From: Phyllobacterium chamaecytisi
GTDB lineage: Bacteria; Pseudomonadota; Alphaproteobacteria; Rhizobiales; Rhizobiaceae
Reading direction: 5' to 3'
DNA: 64,000 nt
Assembly: GCF_020164455.1 (NCBI RefSeq)
Contig: NZ_JAIQWW010000019.1
Location: forward strand, 62,001-126,000
A model generated the notes under the pieces. That model had not been told where the DNA came from. It did no database searches and saw only the letters and a list, made by a program, of their open reading frames with translations. Below, one piece after another: positions 47,599 to 57,768 of this stretch (position 1 is its first letter; every line of letters starts with the position of its first letter). The position numbers were made by a program, and so were the translations under genes.

Positions 47599-48318
47599 TC
47601 AGTTGGCGGGTGCTGGAGCGGCTGGAGCTGGAGCTGGAGCAGCAGGTGCTGCCCCATCGGCTGGCTTTTCACCTGCGGGCGCAGCGGGAGCAGCACCTTC
47701 AGCCGGCTTGGCCGCCGCATCTGCGGGTTTTGCCGCATCGCCTGCTGGTGCAGCCGCCGCATCAGCAGTTGGTAGCGGCTTTGGACTGTCGGAGAGCGTG
47801 CGCAGATAAGCGATCAGGTCGGCACGCTCATTGTCCTTCTTGTCGCCGGCGAAGCCCATGGCCGTGCCTTTGATGTAGCCCTTCGGCGAGGTCAGGAAGT
47901 GGTTGAGGTGGTCATAGGTCCACTTTTCCTGGCCGCCCTTGGAAAAATCCTTGATAGCGCCGGAATAGCCAAAGCCCGGATGGGTTGCGATCGGACGGTC
48001 GACAATATCCCAGAGATTGGGGCCAACCTTGTTCGGGCCATCCTTCTCACCGGTGTGGCAAGCCTGGCAGCGCTTGAAAACCGCTTCGCCTCGTGTCGCA
48101 TCCGCAGAAGCGAGAAGCGTTGCAATCGGCACAGCCGCTGCAGGAGCGGCTTCACCGCCTGCGCCGCCAGCTTCGGGCTCGGCGGCTTGGATAATATAAC
48201 CGGGCTTTTCAGGTGCATGAGAATCGAAAAAAGCATCGGACAGGATGCCTGCCGACATGACAACGAAAACGGTTGCCAGAAACGCCATGGCATATTTGTT
48301 GAATGCGCTCGATTCCAT
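47599..48318 (-). CDS. Membrane-anchored class I cytochrome c (CycM-like)
   Basis: A 239-residue protein with an uncleaved N-terminal anchor (about residues 9-30), then a single-heme domain: CQACHTG supplies the heme ligands near residue 84, [11 protein letters not shown] and [11 protein letters not shown] follow, and Met in [11 protein letters not shown] is the sixth ligand. Anchored cytochromes of this kind carry electrons from the bc1 complex to aa3 oxidase. The last 65 residues are an unusual Ala/Pro/Lys-rich tail ([18 protein letters not shown]) after the heme domain, predicted disordered. Confidence 0.92.
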   Translation of the reverse strand: MESSAFNKYAMAFLATVFVVMSAGILSDAFFDSHAPEKPGYIIQAAEPEAGGAGGEAAPAAAVPIATLLASADATRGEAVFKRCQACHTGEKDGPNKVGPNLWDIVDRPIATHPGFGYSGAIKDFSKGGQEKWTYDHLNHFLTSPKGYIKGTAMGFAGDKKDNERADLIAYLRTLSDSPKPLPTADAAAAPAGDAAKPADAAAKPAEGAAPAAPAGEKPADGAAPAAPAPAPAAPAPAN

Positions 48319-48575
48319 CGTCGATCATTGCTCCACTTGTGTCCTGTTCAAGTACACTGAATACAAAGTCGATAGCGGCGCTTGCTCGTGCAGTGCCGGA
48401 GCTTTGTGTTCAGCACACTTGCTTAGGTTCTCAATATCTGGTCAATGCAGATCGCTGCATTTTTCGACAAGAGTCCCCTCGTGATCGCGCGGAAACTAGG
48501 TCTTTTACTCAAGACTTGCAACACATATAAGGGCGGTTCTGCCTGAGACTTTTTGACACCGTGGGCATGTTTGCG

Positions 48576-49310
48576 ATGATGAAAATACTGACACTTATCC
48601 CGGCGAGAATGGCTTCGACCCGGCTCCCGGACAAGCCGCTGGCCGATATCGCCGGCAAGCCGATGATCGTGCATGTGGCGGAACGGGCGAGGGCTGCGGG
48701 ACTTGGCCGCACCGTGGTCGCAACCGATAATCTCGACGTCAAGGCGGCAGTCGAAGCGCACGGGCTCGAGGCGGTGATGACGCGCAATGATCACGAATCC
48801 GGTTCCGACCGTATTTATGAAGCATTGCTGGCCCTCGATCCCGACGGGAATGTCGACGCGGTGGTCAATGTTCAGGGTGACCTGCCGACCATCGAAACGG
48901 AAATCATAAAGCGTGCACTCCTACCACTGCAGAATGGTCCCGCCGACATAGGCACGCTTGGCGTCGAAATCCGGCGCGAGGATGAGAAGACCAATCCAAA
49001 CGTCGTGAAGATCATTGGCTCGCCCACGGGCAAAGACCAGCTGCGCGCGCTGTATTTTACCCGCGCTACCGCGCCTTGGGGCGAGGGACCGCTCTACCAT
49101 CACATCGGGCTTTACGCCTATCGCCGCGCCGCCCTCGAACGTTTCGTCGGCCTCGGACCTTCGCCTCTGGAACGCCGCGAGCGGCTCGAACAGTTGCGCG
49201 CGCTGGAGGCCGGCATGCGCATCGATGTGGAAATCGTCGATTCGGTGCCGCTGGGCGTCGACACGCCTGAAGACCTCGAACGCGCACGTGACATTCTCAC
49301 CTCTATATAA
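48576..49310 (+). CDS. kdsB: 3-deoxy-manno-octulosonate cytidylyltransferase
   Basis: A 244-residue nucleotidyltransferase. [25 protein letters not shown] holds the CTP-binding loop; [15 protein letters not shown] and [12 protein letters not shown] carry the base- and metal-binding residues. It activates Kdo for lipopolysaccharide core synthesis. The frame opens with GTG 48561; ATG 48576 or 48579 is preferred by homology to the family start. It is followed 11 bp later by pheA in the same direction. Confidence 0.95.
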   Translation: MMKILTLIPARMASTRLPDKPLADIAGKPMIVHVAERARAAGLGRTVVATDNLDVKAAVEAHGLEAVMTRNDHESGSDRIYEALLALDPDGNVDAVVNVQGDLPTIETEIIKRALLPLQNGPADIGTLGVEIRREDEKTNPNVVKIIGSPTGKDQLRALYFTRATAPWGEGPLYHHIGLYAYRRAALERFVGLGPSPLERRERLEQLRALEAGMRIDVEIVDSVPLGVDTPEDLERARDILTSI

Positions 49311-49321
49311 GGCAATCCATC

Positions 49322-50185
49322 ATGGCAAAGACCAACCGCATCTCTTTCCAGGGTGAACCTGGCGCGAACTCCGATACGGCGTGCCGCGACATGTTCCCGG
49401 ATATGGAACCGATGCCGTGCCCGACATTCGAGGATGCGTTCAACGCGGTCGAAAGCGGTGCGGCAGATCTCGCAATGATCCCTATCGAGAATACGATCGC
49501 CGGTCGCGTCGCAGACATCCACCATCTGCTGCCGGAATCTCGCCTGCACATTGTCGGAGAATACTTCCTGCCGATCCATTTTCAGCTAATGGTGTTACCG
49601 GGAACGAAACGTAACGAGATCACCTCGGTCCACAGCCATATTCATGCACTCGGCCAATGCCGAAAGTATATTCGTCAGAACGGCTGGAAGCCGGTGATTG
49701 CCGGTGATACGGCGGGAGCGGCGCGCCTCGTTGCGGAGGTCAAGGACAAGACGATGGCTGCACTGGCGCCGCGGCTTGCATCCAGTTTATACGGCCTCGA
49801 TATCCTCGAAGAGGACGTGGAGGACACTGAAAACAATGTGACGCGCTTCGTGGTTTTGACCAAGACCAAGAAGTGGGCGCCGCGTAGGTCCGACGAACTC
49901 ATGATGACGACCTTCGTTTTCCGCGTTCGAAATGTTCCTGCTGCGCTCTACAAGGCGATGGGCGGTTTTGCCACCAATATGGTCAACATGACGAAACTCG
50001 AGAGCTATCAGATCGACGGCAAGTTCACCGCAACCCAGTTTTATGCCGACATCGAAGGCCATCCAGACGACAAGAATGTCGCGCATGCCCTGGACGAACT
50101 GGAATTCTTCTCCAAGGAAGTGCGGATCCTCGGTGTTTATCCCGCCGATACGACTTTCCGCAGTGCGCAGGGTGAGGAAGAATAG
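49322..50185 (+). CDS. pheA: Prephenate dehydratase
   Basis: A 287-residue monofunctional enzyme without a chorismate mutase domain. ISFQGEPGANSDTAC opens the catalytic domain, GDTAGAARLV and ENNVTRFVVL hold the active-site threonine. A C-terminal ACT domain (about 195-280, LESYQIDGKFTATQFYADIEG) would bind phenylalanine for feedback inhibition. It makes phenylpyruvate for phenylalanine synthesis. It probably shares a transcript with kdsB. Confidence 0.95.
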   Translation: MAKTNRISFQGEPGANSDTACRDMFPDMEPMPCPTFEDAFNAVESGAADLAMIPIENTIAGRVADIHHLLPESRLHIVGEYFLPIHFQLMVLPGTKRNEITSVHSHIHALGQCRKYIRQNGWKPVIAGDTAGAARLVAEVKDKTMAALAPRLASSLYGLDILEEDVEDTENNVTRFVVLTKTKKWAPRRSDELMMTTFVFRVRNVPAALYKAMGGFATNMVNMTKLESYQIDGKFTATQFYADIEGHPDDKNVAHALDELEFFSKEVRILGVYPADTTFRSAQGEEE

Positions 50186-50188
50186 GGC

Positions 50189-51130
50189 CTAAACTCCGCT
50201 CTGCACCCAACTGCGAATGAGGTGCGCAGCGATGGCGCCGGGCGGCGGGGTCATCAGCCCGTCAGGATGGCTGCGATCGAGCATCGCGACAACTTCCTCG
50301 CGAGAGAACCAGCGCCCGTCCTCAAGTTCGGCCTTGTCCAGCGTGAACTCGTCGGAGAGTGCCTCCGCATGGCAGCCAATCATCAGTGAATAAGGGAAGG
50401 GCCAGGGTTGGCTGGCATGATAGAGCACGCGGCCGACCGGCAGGTTCGTTTCCTCGAACGTCTCGCGGCGCACAGCATTTTCGATCGTTTCACCTGGTTC
50501 GATGAATCCCGCGAGGCAGGAATACATGCCTGGGCCGAAATGCGCACCGCGTGCCAGAAGACACTTGTCTTCGTGTACTACCATCATGATCGCAACCGGA
50601 TCGGTGCGGGGGAAATGCTGTGCCTCGCAATTGGGACAGGTGCGCCGGTAGCCTCCATCGCGCATCACGGTTTCAGTGCCGCACCGGCCGCAGAACTTGT
50701 GATTCTCGTGCCATGTCAGCAACGAGACGGCCTGCGCCATCGCGCCAAGCTGGTCTGGCGGGATGAGGCCTTGTGTGTAGACGGAACGATAGTCGAAAGC
50801 CTTGATCGTCTCCGGCAAGGCTGCAAAATCGAAACCGCTGACGGAGGCAAGGATCGGTACATCGTCCTGCATACCGAGATAAATGGTCTTGTCCGGGGCA
50901 GGTAACAGTGCTGTTGCATCTGGCAGACTGAATAGCGCACTGCCCGTGTCGCCACCCATAACCAGCACTTGGCCCTGGCCCGTGAGCAGGATGCGAGCGT
51001 TGGCGTTGGCAAGTGCAGTGGCCACCACATCGTCGTTGCGCTTTTCTGAATGGCGGTTGATCCTGTTTCCGGCAAAGCCGACGAAATGGCTTGGCTCCAT
51101 ATCCGGAGCATCAAAGAGGCGAAAAGGCAT
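50189..51130 (-). CDS. nudC: NAD(+) diphosphatase NudC
   Basis: A 313-residue Nudix hydrolase from ATG 51130 (MPFRLFDAPD), with GGAG upstream. A zinc ribbon CGRCGTE...CPNC lies near residues 150-175. The Nudix box GFIEPGETIENAVRRETFEE is near 205-225, and SQPWPFPYSLM is the NudC-specific SQPWPFPxS motif that recognises NAD(H) or NAD-capped RNA. It converges on pheA with only 3 bp between the stops. Confidence 0.95.
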   Translation of the reverse strand: MPFRLFDAPDMEPSHFVGFAGNRINRHSEKRNDDVVATALANANARILLTGQGQVLVMGGDTGSALFSLPDATALLPAPDKTIYLGMQDDVPILASVSGFDFAALPETIKAFDYRSVYTQGLIPPDQLGAMAQAVSLLTWHENHKFCGRCGTETVMRDGGYRRTCPNCEAQHFPRTDPVAIMMVVHEDKCLLARGAHFGPGMYSCLAGFIEPGETIENAVRRETFEETNLPVGRVLYHASQPWPFPYSLMIGCHAEALSDEFTLDKAELEDGRWFSREEVVAMLDRSHPDGLMTPPPGAIAAHLIRSWVQSGV

Positions 51131-51182
51131 GGGATGGAACTCCAGAGAGCCTCCGGCGTGGGAAGCCAAGTATATTGAGTAA

Positions 51183-51584
51183 TTAGATAGCCTTCAGTAT
51201 GGCGTTCGCAAAGGCCTTTGCTTCTTTTTCCTCATAAGGCTCGCGCTGCCCAAAGCCCCAGACTGGCCCGGGCCAGGCGGGATCGCCGCTGTTGCGCGCA
51301 ATGACATGCAGATGCAGCTGCCGGACAATATTCCCGATGGCGGCTGTGTTAATTTTTTCGCAGTCGACCACGGTTTTCAACGCCTGCGCGGCGATTCCCG
51401 CCTCGAAGGTGAGCATCGTCTGATCGAGAGGGGTCATTTCATGGATCTCGCAGATATTCGGGCGCTGTGGAACCAGGATGAGCCATGGCCAGCGGCGGTC
51501 ATTCATCAGGCGCAGGTCGCAGAGACCCAGTCTCGCAATGGAAAACGTGTCTGCTGCAAGCTTGCTATCGAGTTCGAACATCAT
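51183..51584 (-). CDS. HIT-family hydrolase
   Basis: A 133-residue protein from ATG 51584. RRWPWLILVPQRPN and RQLHLHVIARN are the HIT landmarks; in the histidine triad the first histidine is replaced by glutamine (Q-L-H-L-H), as in a recognised sub-branch. It likely hydrolyses or transfers nucleotides; the substrate is unknown. It lies 52 bp upstream of nudC, and a shared transcript is possible. Confidence 0.88.
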   Translation of the reverse strand: MMFELDSKLAADTFSIARLGLCDLRLMNDRRWPWLILVPQRPNICEIHEMTPLDQTMLTFEAGIAAQALKTVVDCEKINTAAIGNIVRQLHLHVIARNSGDPAWPGPVWGFGQREPYEEKEAKAFANAILKAI

Positions 51585-51655
51585 GATTTGCGACAAATAG
51601 CAGTTTTTTCGGCTGTACGCTTGCTTTTTGCGCGTGAATTGCCGATATGAGCCTC

Positions 51656-51751
51656 GGGAGGTTGGTGGTGGACGAGCCACTCGCCAACCGGGTCAGGTCC
51701 GGAAGGAAGCAGCCCCAACGAGCCAGGCACGGGTCGCCGTGCCAGCCTCCC
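51656..51751 (+). ncRNA. ffs: Small signal recognition particle RNA (4.5S type)
   Basis: A 96-base hairpin RNA. The closing stem GGGAGG / CCTCCC pairs the two ends, and the conserved domain IV core GGTCAGGTCCGGAAGGAAGCAGCC lies at about 51691-51714, with the GGAA tetraloop and asymmetric loops that bind Ffh. It precedes dnaX by about 110 bp, the usual alphaproteobacterial position. CTTTCTTCTTTG downstream is a weak stop signal. Confidence 0.95.
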
Positions 51752-51861
51752 ACCCTTTCTTCTTTGTCACCTTGCCTGTGTCAAAGCCGTTATCGGCATT
51801 GACGCTGTGGTGTATGGCGGTCCAAACTTGCGCGACGCGAGTAGACCAAAGCAGGAGCGGA

Positions 51862-53667
51862 ATGAACACCATGGCAGACAGCGCCTATCGCGTGCTCGCC
51901 CGCAAATATCGCCCGCAGAATTTTGACGATCTGATCGGCCAGGAGCCGATGGTCCGTACATTGACCAATGCGTTCGAGACCGGCCGCATTGCTCAGGCAT
52001 GGATGCTGACGGGCGTCCGCGGAGTCGGCAAGACGACGACGGCACGGATTCTCGCACGCGCGCTCAATTATAAGACAACTGACATCGACAAGCCGACGAT
52101 CGATCTTTCGGTGCCGGGCGAACATTGCCAGGCGATCATGGAAGGCCGTCATGTCGACGTCATCGAAATGGATGCCGCATCGCATACGGGTATCGACGAT
52201 ATCCGCGAGATTATCGAGCAGGTGCGCTATCGTCCCGTTTCTGCACGGTACAAGGTATACATCATCGACGAAGTGCATATGCTCTCCAATCAGGCCTTCA
52301 ACGGCCTGTTGAAGACTCTCGAAGAACCGCCGCCCCATGTAAAATTCATCTTTGCCACCACGGAAATCCGCAAGGTTCCGATTACTGTTTTGTCGCGCTG
52401 CCAGCGCTTTGATCTGCGCCGCATCGACACAAGTCTCTTGATCGGGCATTTGAAGAAGATTGCCGGCCTCGAAACAATTACGGTCGACGATGCATCGCTC
52501 AGCATGATTGCCCGGGCGGGCGAAGGTTCGGTGCGCGATTCGCTCTCAATCTTCGATCAGGCCATTGCCCACGGCGCGGGCACCGTTGATGCCGAGGCCG
52601 TCCGTTCAATGCTCGGCCTCGCGGATCGGGCTCGCATTATCGACTTGTTTGAAATGCTGCTGCGGGGCGATGTTGCATCTGCTTTGCGTGAATTCCGTAC
52701 GCAATATGATGTCGGTGCAGACCCGAGCGTTGTGCTGACCGATCTTGCCGATTTCAATCATCTGGTGACGCGTATCCGCTTCACGCCCGACGTGGCCGAT
52801 GACATTTCCCTATCGGAAGATGAGCGGCTTCGCGGCAAGGATTTTTCAGAGAAACTTTCCATCCGGGTGCTGTCGCGCACCTGGCAGATGCTGCTCAAAG
52901 GTATAACCGAAGTCGACAATTCCAGTCGGCCCGTGCAGGCAGCGGAAATGCTGCTGATCCGGCTTGCCCATGCTGCCGACCTGCCGACGCTGGACGAGGC
53001 GTTGAAATCGCTGGAGGAGGGTGGACCGCTTGCCGCTCAGGCTCCGCGCAGCGATGGCCCGCGTCCCGGAAATGGCGGGGGAGCCGTGGCACGTTCTACC
53101 GACTCGATCGCTTCGTCGCGCGGTTTGGTCAGCTCCAATGGTGGCGCCACAATGCGTCTGGTCGAACCTGCTGTAAGGTCCGAGCCGATCGCTCCGCCAA
53201 TAGTTGAAGAGCAGGCTCCGACGGTGCCAGTCAATAGCATCGAGGATATAATCGCGCTGGCGGAAAAGCAGCGTGACATGCAGTTCAAGATCATGGTCAA
53301 GAATTGTGTGCGGCTCGTCACGATCAAGCCGGGAAGGCTAGAAATCAACCTGACGGACAACGCGCCCAAAACGCTTTTGACCGACCTCTCTCAGAGGCTG
53401 AGTGACTGGACCGGCATTCGCTGGATGGTTTCGCTTTCGCGCGAGCAAGGCAATGCGACGATCAACGAGACCGAAACTGCGAAACGCGACTCGCTTTTGA
53501 GCGATGCAAGGTCAGATCCGGATGTTGCGGCTATTCTGTCGAGATTTCCGGGAGCGAAGATCATAAATGTACGCATCGCGGCGCCAGCCGGACAAGCGGA
53601 CAACGAAATCATCGAGGGTGCGGCTACCAGTGGTGATACACTGGCACCCATCGAAGAAGACGATTGA
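51862..53667 (+). CDS. dnaX: DNA polymerase III subunit gamma/tau
   Basis: A 601-residue clamp-loader ATPase from ATG 51862, with GGAGCGG upstream (51871 is a second choice). [20 protein letters not shown] opens it; Walker A is [14 protein letters not shown] near residue 55; Walker B and sensor segments ([28 protein letters not shown]) follow. The four-cysteine zinc finger of enteric DnaX is reduced to one cysteine ([10 protein letters not shown]), which looks normal for Rhizobiales. The C-terminal tau part is variable. No slippery frameshift site was identified. Confidence 0.96.
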   Translation: MNTMADSAYRVLARKYRPQNFDDLIGQEPMVRTLTNAFETGRIAQAWMLTGVRGVGKTTTARILARALNYKTTDIDKPTIDLSVPGEHCQAIMEGRHVDVIEMDAASHTGIDDIREIIEQVRYRPVSARYKVYIIDEVHMLSNQAFNGLLKTLEEPPPHVKFIFATTEIRKVPITVLSRCQRFDLRRIDTSLLIGHLKKIAGLETITVDDASLSMIARAGEGSVRDSLSIFDQAIAHGAGTVDAEAVRSMLGLADRARIIDLFEMLLRGDVASALREFRTQYDVGADPSVVLTDLADFNHLVTRIRFTPDVADDISLSEDERLRGKDFSEKLSIRVLSRTWQMLLKGITEVDNSSRPVQAAEMLLIRLAHAADLPTLDEALKSLEEGGPLAAQAPRSDGPRPGNGGGAVARSTDSIASSRGLVSSNGGATMRLVEPAVRSEPIAPPIVEEQAPTVPVNSIEDIIALAEKQRDMQFKIMVKNCVRLVTIKPGRLEINLTDNAPKTLLTDLSQRLSDWTGIRWMVSLSREQGNATINETETAKRDSLLSDARSDPDVAAILSRFPGAKIINVRIAAPAGQADNEIIEGAATSGDTLAPIEEDD

Positions 53668-53683
53668 ACAACAGGAGTTTTCC

Positions 53684-54007
53684 ATGCGTGACATTATGGG
53701 CATGATGAAACAGGCCAAAGAAATGCAGGCCAAGATGGCGGCCATGCAGGAAGAGATTTCTGCTCTTGAAGCGGAAGGCCAGGCAGGGGGCGGCCTTGTT
53801 ACAGTAAAGCTCTCCGGCAAGGGCGCACTGACTGCCCTGACCATCGATCCGTCGCTATTCAAGGAAGACGATATCGAGGTCATTGAAGACCTGATCATCG
53901 CGGCGCACAACGAGGCCAAGACGAAGGTCGAGGCGATTATGGCCGAGAAAACGCAGGCCCTTACCGCCGGATTGCCAATCCCGCCCGGATTCAAGCTGCC
54001 GTTTTAG
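53684..54007 (+). CDS. ybaB: YbaB/EbfC nucleoid-associated protein
   Basis: A 107-residue protein, [24 protein letters not shown] then the [20 protein letters not shown] strand region and [12 protein letters not shown] end, all diagnostic. It binds DNA as a dimer. AGGAG lies 7 bases before the ATG. It sits between dnaX and recR with 16 bp to dnaX, the conserved order. Confidence 0.95.
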   Translation: MRDIMGMMKQAKEMQAKMAAMQEEISALEAEGQAGGGLVTVKLSGKGALTALTIDPSLFKEDDIEVIEDLIIAAHNEAKTKVEAIMAEKTQALTAGLPIPPGFKLPF

Positions 54008-54127
54008 CGGGCGGCAACCACAAGGTTGGCAGCAACGCACGCAGGGTTGTGCTTTTCAGCAGCGTGTTCGCTACAGTTGGTGTGCGTCCTGATTCCCTAA
54101 AGCGCTAAATTGCTCTACACCCACGCT

Positions 54128-54733
54128 ATGTCGAAACGAATCGCCGGTCCCGAAATTGAGCGTCTGATCCAGCTCCTGGCCAAAGTGCCGGGCCTCGGGC
54201 CGCGTTCAGCGCGCCGGGCCGCACTGCATCTTATCAAGAAGAAAGAAGCACTGCTGATACCGCTTGGCTCTGCCATGCAGGATGCCGCTGAAAAGGTGCG
54301 CATCTGCTCGATGTGCGGCAATGTCGATACATCTGATCCATGCATGATCTGCACCGATCCCCGGCGGGAGCGAGCGACATTGATCGTCGTAGAAGATGTT
54401 TCCGATCTTTGGGCACTGGAGCGTGCCGGGTCGATGAACGTGCGCTATCACGTGCTTGGCGGGCGTCTGTCGCCCCTGGATGGCATCGGGCCGGACGATC
54501 TCAATATCGCGTCGCTCGTCGGGCGGGTGGCGGAAGGCGAGATCAAGGAGGTAATCCTTGCGGTCAACGCCACCGTCGAGGGCCAGACGACAGCACATTA
54601 TATTACTGACCAGCTCTCAGGGCTTGATGTTCGAATCACTCGGCTCGCCCATGGTGTCCCTGTTGGCGGTGAGCTCGACTATCTCGACGAAGGAACATTG
54701 ACCGCGGCGCTGCGGGCTCGAACATCGCTGTAG
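54128..54733 (+). CDS. recR: Recombination protein RecR
   Basis: A 201-residue protein from ATG 54128 (MSKRIAGPE). The helix-hairpin-helix ([21 protein letters not shown]), the zinc finger ([16 protein letters not shown]) and the Toprim domain ([37 protein letters not shown]) are intact. RecR works with RecF and RecO to load RecA. A TTG-opened frame 18 bases earlier is not needed. Confidence 0.96.
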   Translation: MSKRIAGPEIERLIQLLAKVPGLGPRSARRAALHLIKKKEALLIPLGSAMQDAAEKVRICSMCGNVDTSDPCMICTDPRRERATLIVVEDVSDLWALERAGSMNVRYHVLGGRLSPLDGIGPDDLNIASLVGRVAEGEIKEVILAVNATVEGQTTAHYITDQLSGLDVRITRLAHGVPVGGELDYLDEGTLTAALRARTSL

Positions 54734-54743
54734 GGAGAACGCT

Positions 54744-55988
54744 TTGATCAGAGGTCTGGTGAAATTTGCCATCGTATTGATTGGAGTGCTTCTGAGTTTT
54801 TCAGCGGTGGCCGCGTCGAAGCCCGAGATCGAAGCACAGTTTCAAACTTGGCTCGTCAATGATCTCTGGCCGGAAGCCAAGGCGAAAGGTATTTCCAAGG
54901 CGACTTTCGATCAGGCTTTCTCGGGTGTGTCGTTGAATTTTGAGCTTCCCGACCTCGTAATGCCGGGTCAAAAACCCCAGACACCGAAGAAGCAGACTCA
55001 ATCCGAATTCGGTTCGCCCGGCAAGTATTTCAATGACAAGACGATCAATGCGGTTACGTCAGGCGGGACCGCGCGGGCGGGTCAATATTCGCGCATTTTG
55101 AAGGCAGTCGAGGCCAAATATGGTGTGCCGGGTGAGATCGTCCTTGCGATATGGGGCCGTGAAAGCGGCTATGGCAGCGTCAAAATTCCAAACAACGCGT
55201 TTACCGTGCTTGGCACCAAGGCTTTCATGGCGACGCGCAAGGATATGTTCCGCGAAGAGCTGATCGCCGCGCTGGAGATCGTCCAAAAAGGCTATATCGG
55301 CGCCGGTAGCATGAAAAGTTCCTGGGCCGGGGCCTTGGGCCAGCCACAGTTCATGCCCAGTTCTTATCTCGAACACGCGGTCGACTTCGATGGAGACGGC
55401 AAACGTGACATCTGGAATTCCGTACCGGACACGCTTGGTTCGATCGCGCACTACCTTGCGCAATATGGCTGGCAGAAGGGCCGTGACTGGGGTTACGAGG
55501 TCAATGTTCCGGCTAATGTCAGTTGTGCGCTGGAAGGTCCTGACCAAGGCAAGCCTTTTACGGCGTGGGAAAAGCTCGGCATTACCCGCGTCAACGGCAA
55601 GCCATTTCCTTCCAGCGAGACCAAACGTGAAGGCTTTCTGCTGATGCCTGCGGGACGGCACGGCCCTGCATTCATCGTCACCAAGAATTTTTATGTGATC
55701 AAGGAATACAACATGAGTGATCTCTATGCGCTGTTTATCAGCCATGTCGGAGATCGTATCTCGCACGGCGCAACGGGCTTTTCTGCTCGTTGGGGCGATG
55801 TTGGTGGACTTTATCGTTCGGATATCGCGGGACTCCAGCGGGCGCTGGAAAAGAAGGGCTATGATGCGGGCGGCGCGGATGGCTTTCCCGGTTTCAAGAC
55901 TCGTCGCTCAATTGGTGATTGGCAGGCAAAACAGGGCCTGGCACCTACCTGCTTTCCTGATAGGGATTTGATCACCGCGATCAGGTGA
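54744..55988 (+). CDS. MltB-type lytic murein transglycosylase (GH103) with PG-binding domain
   Basis: A 414-residue exported enzyme. The start is TTG 54744, supported by AGGGAG 6 bases upstream and a signal peptide following (residues 4-24); no nearby ATG would keep the signal. ILAIWGRESGYGS near residue 135 holds the catalytic glutamate; GALGQPQFMPSSYLEHAVDFDGDG follows. The C-terminal 60 residues are a peptidoglycan-binding domain (IAGLQRALEKKGYDAGGADGFPGFKT). It cuts glycan strands in the periplasm. Confidence 0.93.
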   Translation: MIRGLVKFAIVLIGVLLSFSAVAASKPEIEAQFQTWLVNDLWPEAKAKGISKATFDQAFSGVSLNFELPDLVMPGQKPQTPKKQTQSEFGSPGKYFNDKTINAVTSGGTARAGQYSRILKAVEAKYGVPGEIVLAIWGRESGYGSVKIPNNAFTVLGTKAFMATRKDMFREELIAALEIVQKGYIGAGSMKSSWAGALGQPQFMPSSYLEHAVDFDGDGKRDIWNSVPDTLGSIAHYLAQYGWQKGRDWGYEVNVPANVSCALEGPDQGKPFTAWEKLGITRVNGKPFPSSETKREGFLLMPAGRHGPAFIVTKNFYVIKEYNMSDLYALFISHVGDRISHGATGFSARWGDVGGLYRSDIAGLQRALEKKGYDAGGADGFPGFKTRRSIGDWQAKQGLAPTCFPDRDLITAIR

Positions 55989-56093
55989 ACCGTTGTCGCG
56001 GGCGCAAATACAGTCTGTCAAAGCTTCGCCGGTTTGCAACCAGGCGGCGAAATGCGATCCTGATGTACAATTCGAATGTCAGGAACAAATCAA

Positions 56094-57092
56094 ATGCCAG
56101 CTCTGGTCAACGGAAAATGGGTCGAGGGCGAAGTAGCCGCCAGCGAAATGAAGGACGGTGCATTCCACCGCGAGGCGACGCACTTCCACGGCTGGATTAC
56201 AGCCGATGGTGCCCCGGACCCTCAAGGGAAACCGACATTCCCGGCCGAACCCCATCGCTATCAGCTCTTCGTCTCGTATCTTTGCCCATGGGCGTCCCGG
56301 ACTCTGATTTTCCGTAACCTCAAAGGCTTGCGCGACATAATCCGTATTTCAGTTGCCGAACCTGCGATTGGCGAAAATGGTTGGACTTTCGCAAAGGAAC
56401 AAGACGCAGGGCCGAAGGCGCCGCCGATCCGCTATCTGCATCAGCTCTACACCGCCAGTGAGCCCACCTATACCGGCAAAGTTTCAGTACCGGTGCTTTG
56501 GGATCGCACGGAGGGTCGGGTCGTCAACAACGAATCCGCTGACATCATTCGAATTTTGAATACCGCCTTCAACGGCTTGACCAGCGATCGCCAGGATTTC
56601 TATCCGGAGCACTTGCGTCCCGAAATCGATAGATGGAACGAGCTTATCTACGAGAATATCAACAATGGCGTTTACCGCGCCGGTTTTGCCAAGACTCAAT
56701 CGTCTTACGAAGAGGCCGCGACGGGTGTCTTCAAGGCGCTGGATAAGGTTGAGGCGCATCTGGCCGACCATCGATATATCGCTGGCCATTATTTGACCGA
56801 AGCGGACTGGCGCCTGTTCGTGACGCTGGTGCGCTTCGACGCTGCCTATCATGGCGCGTTCAAATGCAATCTCCGCTGTCTGAAGGATTATCACAATCTT
56901 TCCAGCTATTTGCGCGAGCTCTACCAGTGGCAGGATGTTCGCAGCACCGTGAAGATCGACCATATCAAGGCCGGTTATTACTCAATCGCTCACGTTAATC
57001 CGACCGGTATCGTACCCATCGGGCCGCAAATTGACTTCGAAGGTCCCCACGATCGCGAGCGGTTATTGGGCGAGGGCGTCATCCACAGTTAG
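56094..57092 (+). CDS. Glutathionyl-hydroquinone reductase-like GST
   Basis: A 332-residue protein of the YqjG/ECM4 (xi-class GST) family, read from ATG 56094 with AGGA upstream. The active-site cysteine is in FVSYLCPWASRTLIFRNLKGL; VPVLWDRTEGRVVNNESADIIRIL and a long helical C-terminal domain (TEADWRLFVTLVRFDAAYHGAFKCN) follow. Such enzymes reduce glutathionylated hydroquinones. It is a stand-alone gene; the two flanking genes are functionally unrelated. Confidence 0.93.
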   Translation: MPALVNGKWVEGEVAASEMKDGAFHREATHFHGWITADGAPDPQGKPTFPAEPHRYQLFVSYLCPWASRTLIFRNLKGLRDIIRISVAEPAIGENGWTFAKEQDAGPKAPPIRYLHQLYTASEPTYTGKVSVPVLWDRTEGRVVNNESADIIRILNTAFNGLTSDRQDFYPEHLRPEIDRWNELIYENINNGVYRAGFAKTQSSYEEAATGVFKALDKVEAHLADHRYIAGHYLTEADWRLFVTLVRFDAAYHGAFKCNLRCLKDYHNLSSYLRELYQWQDVRSTVKIDHIKAGYYSIAHVNPTGIVPIGPQIDFEGPHDRERLLGEGVIHS

Positions 57093-57129
57093 GATTTAAC
57101 ACTTCATGCCCTTGTCATCTATACCCATA

Positions 57130-57148
57130 TGTGAAAAGATTATTCACA
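57130..57148 (+). promoter_or_regulatory. Palindrome upstream of the MaoC operon
   Basis: TGTGAA and TTCACA are separated by 7 bp, about 20 bp before the MaoC start. This shape suits a GntR- or CRP-like operator, but no regulator gene is adjacent. Confidence 0.4.
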
Positions 57149-57165
57149 AGAGAAGATGTGGGAGG

Positions 57166-57768
57166 ATGAGGCATGAGATTGCAGAGGCAACGTCCACTGG
57201 CAGTAGCCTTGCGGCCATGACCGATTTTGCGCCGACCGTTGGCGTCTCCTCCACGTATCCGAAAGATATGCCGGGAGACCATGCCGCGCTGCCCGTTTGG
57301 AATGCCGAGAACTGGTTTTATGAGGATTGGCCGGTTGGACAGAAAATCCGTTCGTTGCGCCGGACAATAGCTGAAAGCGATAGCCACCTGTTCAACATGC
57401 TGGTTACGGACATTCACCCGTATGTGCAGGACCAGATGTTTGCCGAGAGCGAGGGTATCTTCGGCAAACGGCTTGTTGCAGGTGCTTTCGTGTTTTCCGC
57501 GGGCCTCGGGCTCGTGGCAACCAATTGCGTCAATGCCTTTTCCTATGGCTATGACAAGTTGCGTTTCATCAAGCCGGTCTTTCTCAATGACACGATCTAC
57601 ACGATCCGCACCAATCTGGATAAGCGCCCACGTTACAAGGAATTGGGGCTGATCCGTGCGAGCTATGAAGTGTACAAGAACGAGGGTGAACTCGTTCTGT
57701 ATTGCGAGCATTTGCAGACCGTAAAGTACCAAAACCCCGCCGATTTCGTTGGAAAGACCGAGAAATAA
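57166..57768 (+). CDS. MaoC-family dehydratase
   Basis: A 200-residue hot-dog-fold protein. Typical stretches are [30 protein letters not shown] and [30 protein letters not shown], where the hydratase Asp/His pair is expected; [14 protein letters not shown] and [15 protein letters not shown] continue. ATG 57166 is preferred, but 57217 (MTDFAPT) is possible. The stop shares one base with the next start (TAATG). MaoC proteins act on enoyl-CoA thioesters; with the CoA-transferase it suggests a dicarboxylic- or C5-CoA pathway. Confidence 0.9.
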   Translation: MRHEIAEATSTGSSLAAMTDFAPTVGVSSTYPKDMPGDHAALPVWNAENWFYEDWPVGQKIRSLRRTIAESDSHLFNMLVTDIHPYVQDQMFAESEGIFGKRLVAGAFVFSAGLGLVATNCVNAFSYGYDKLRFIKPVFLNDTIYTIRTNLDKRPRYKELGLIRASYEVYKNEGELVLYCEHLQTVKYQNPADFVGKTEK

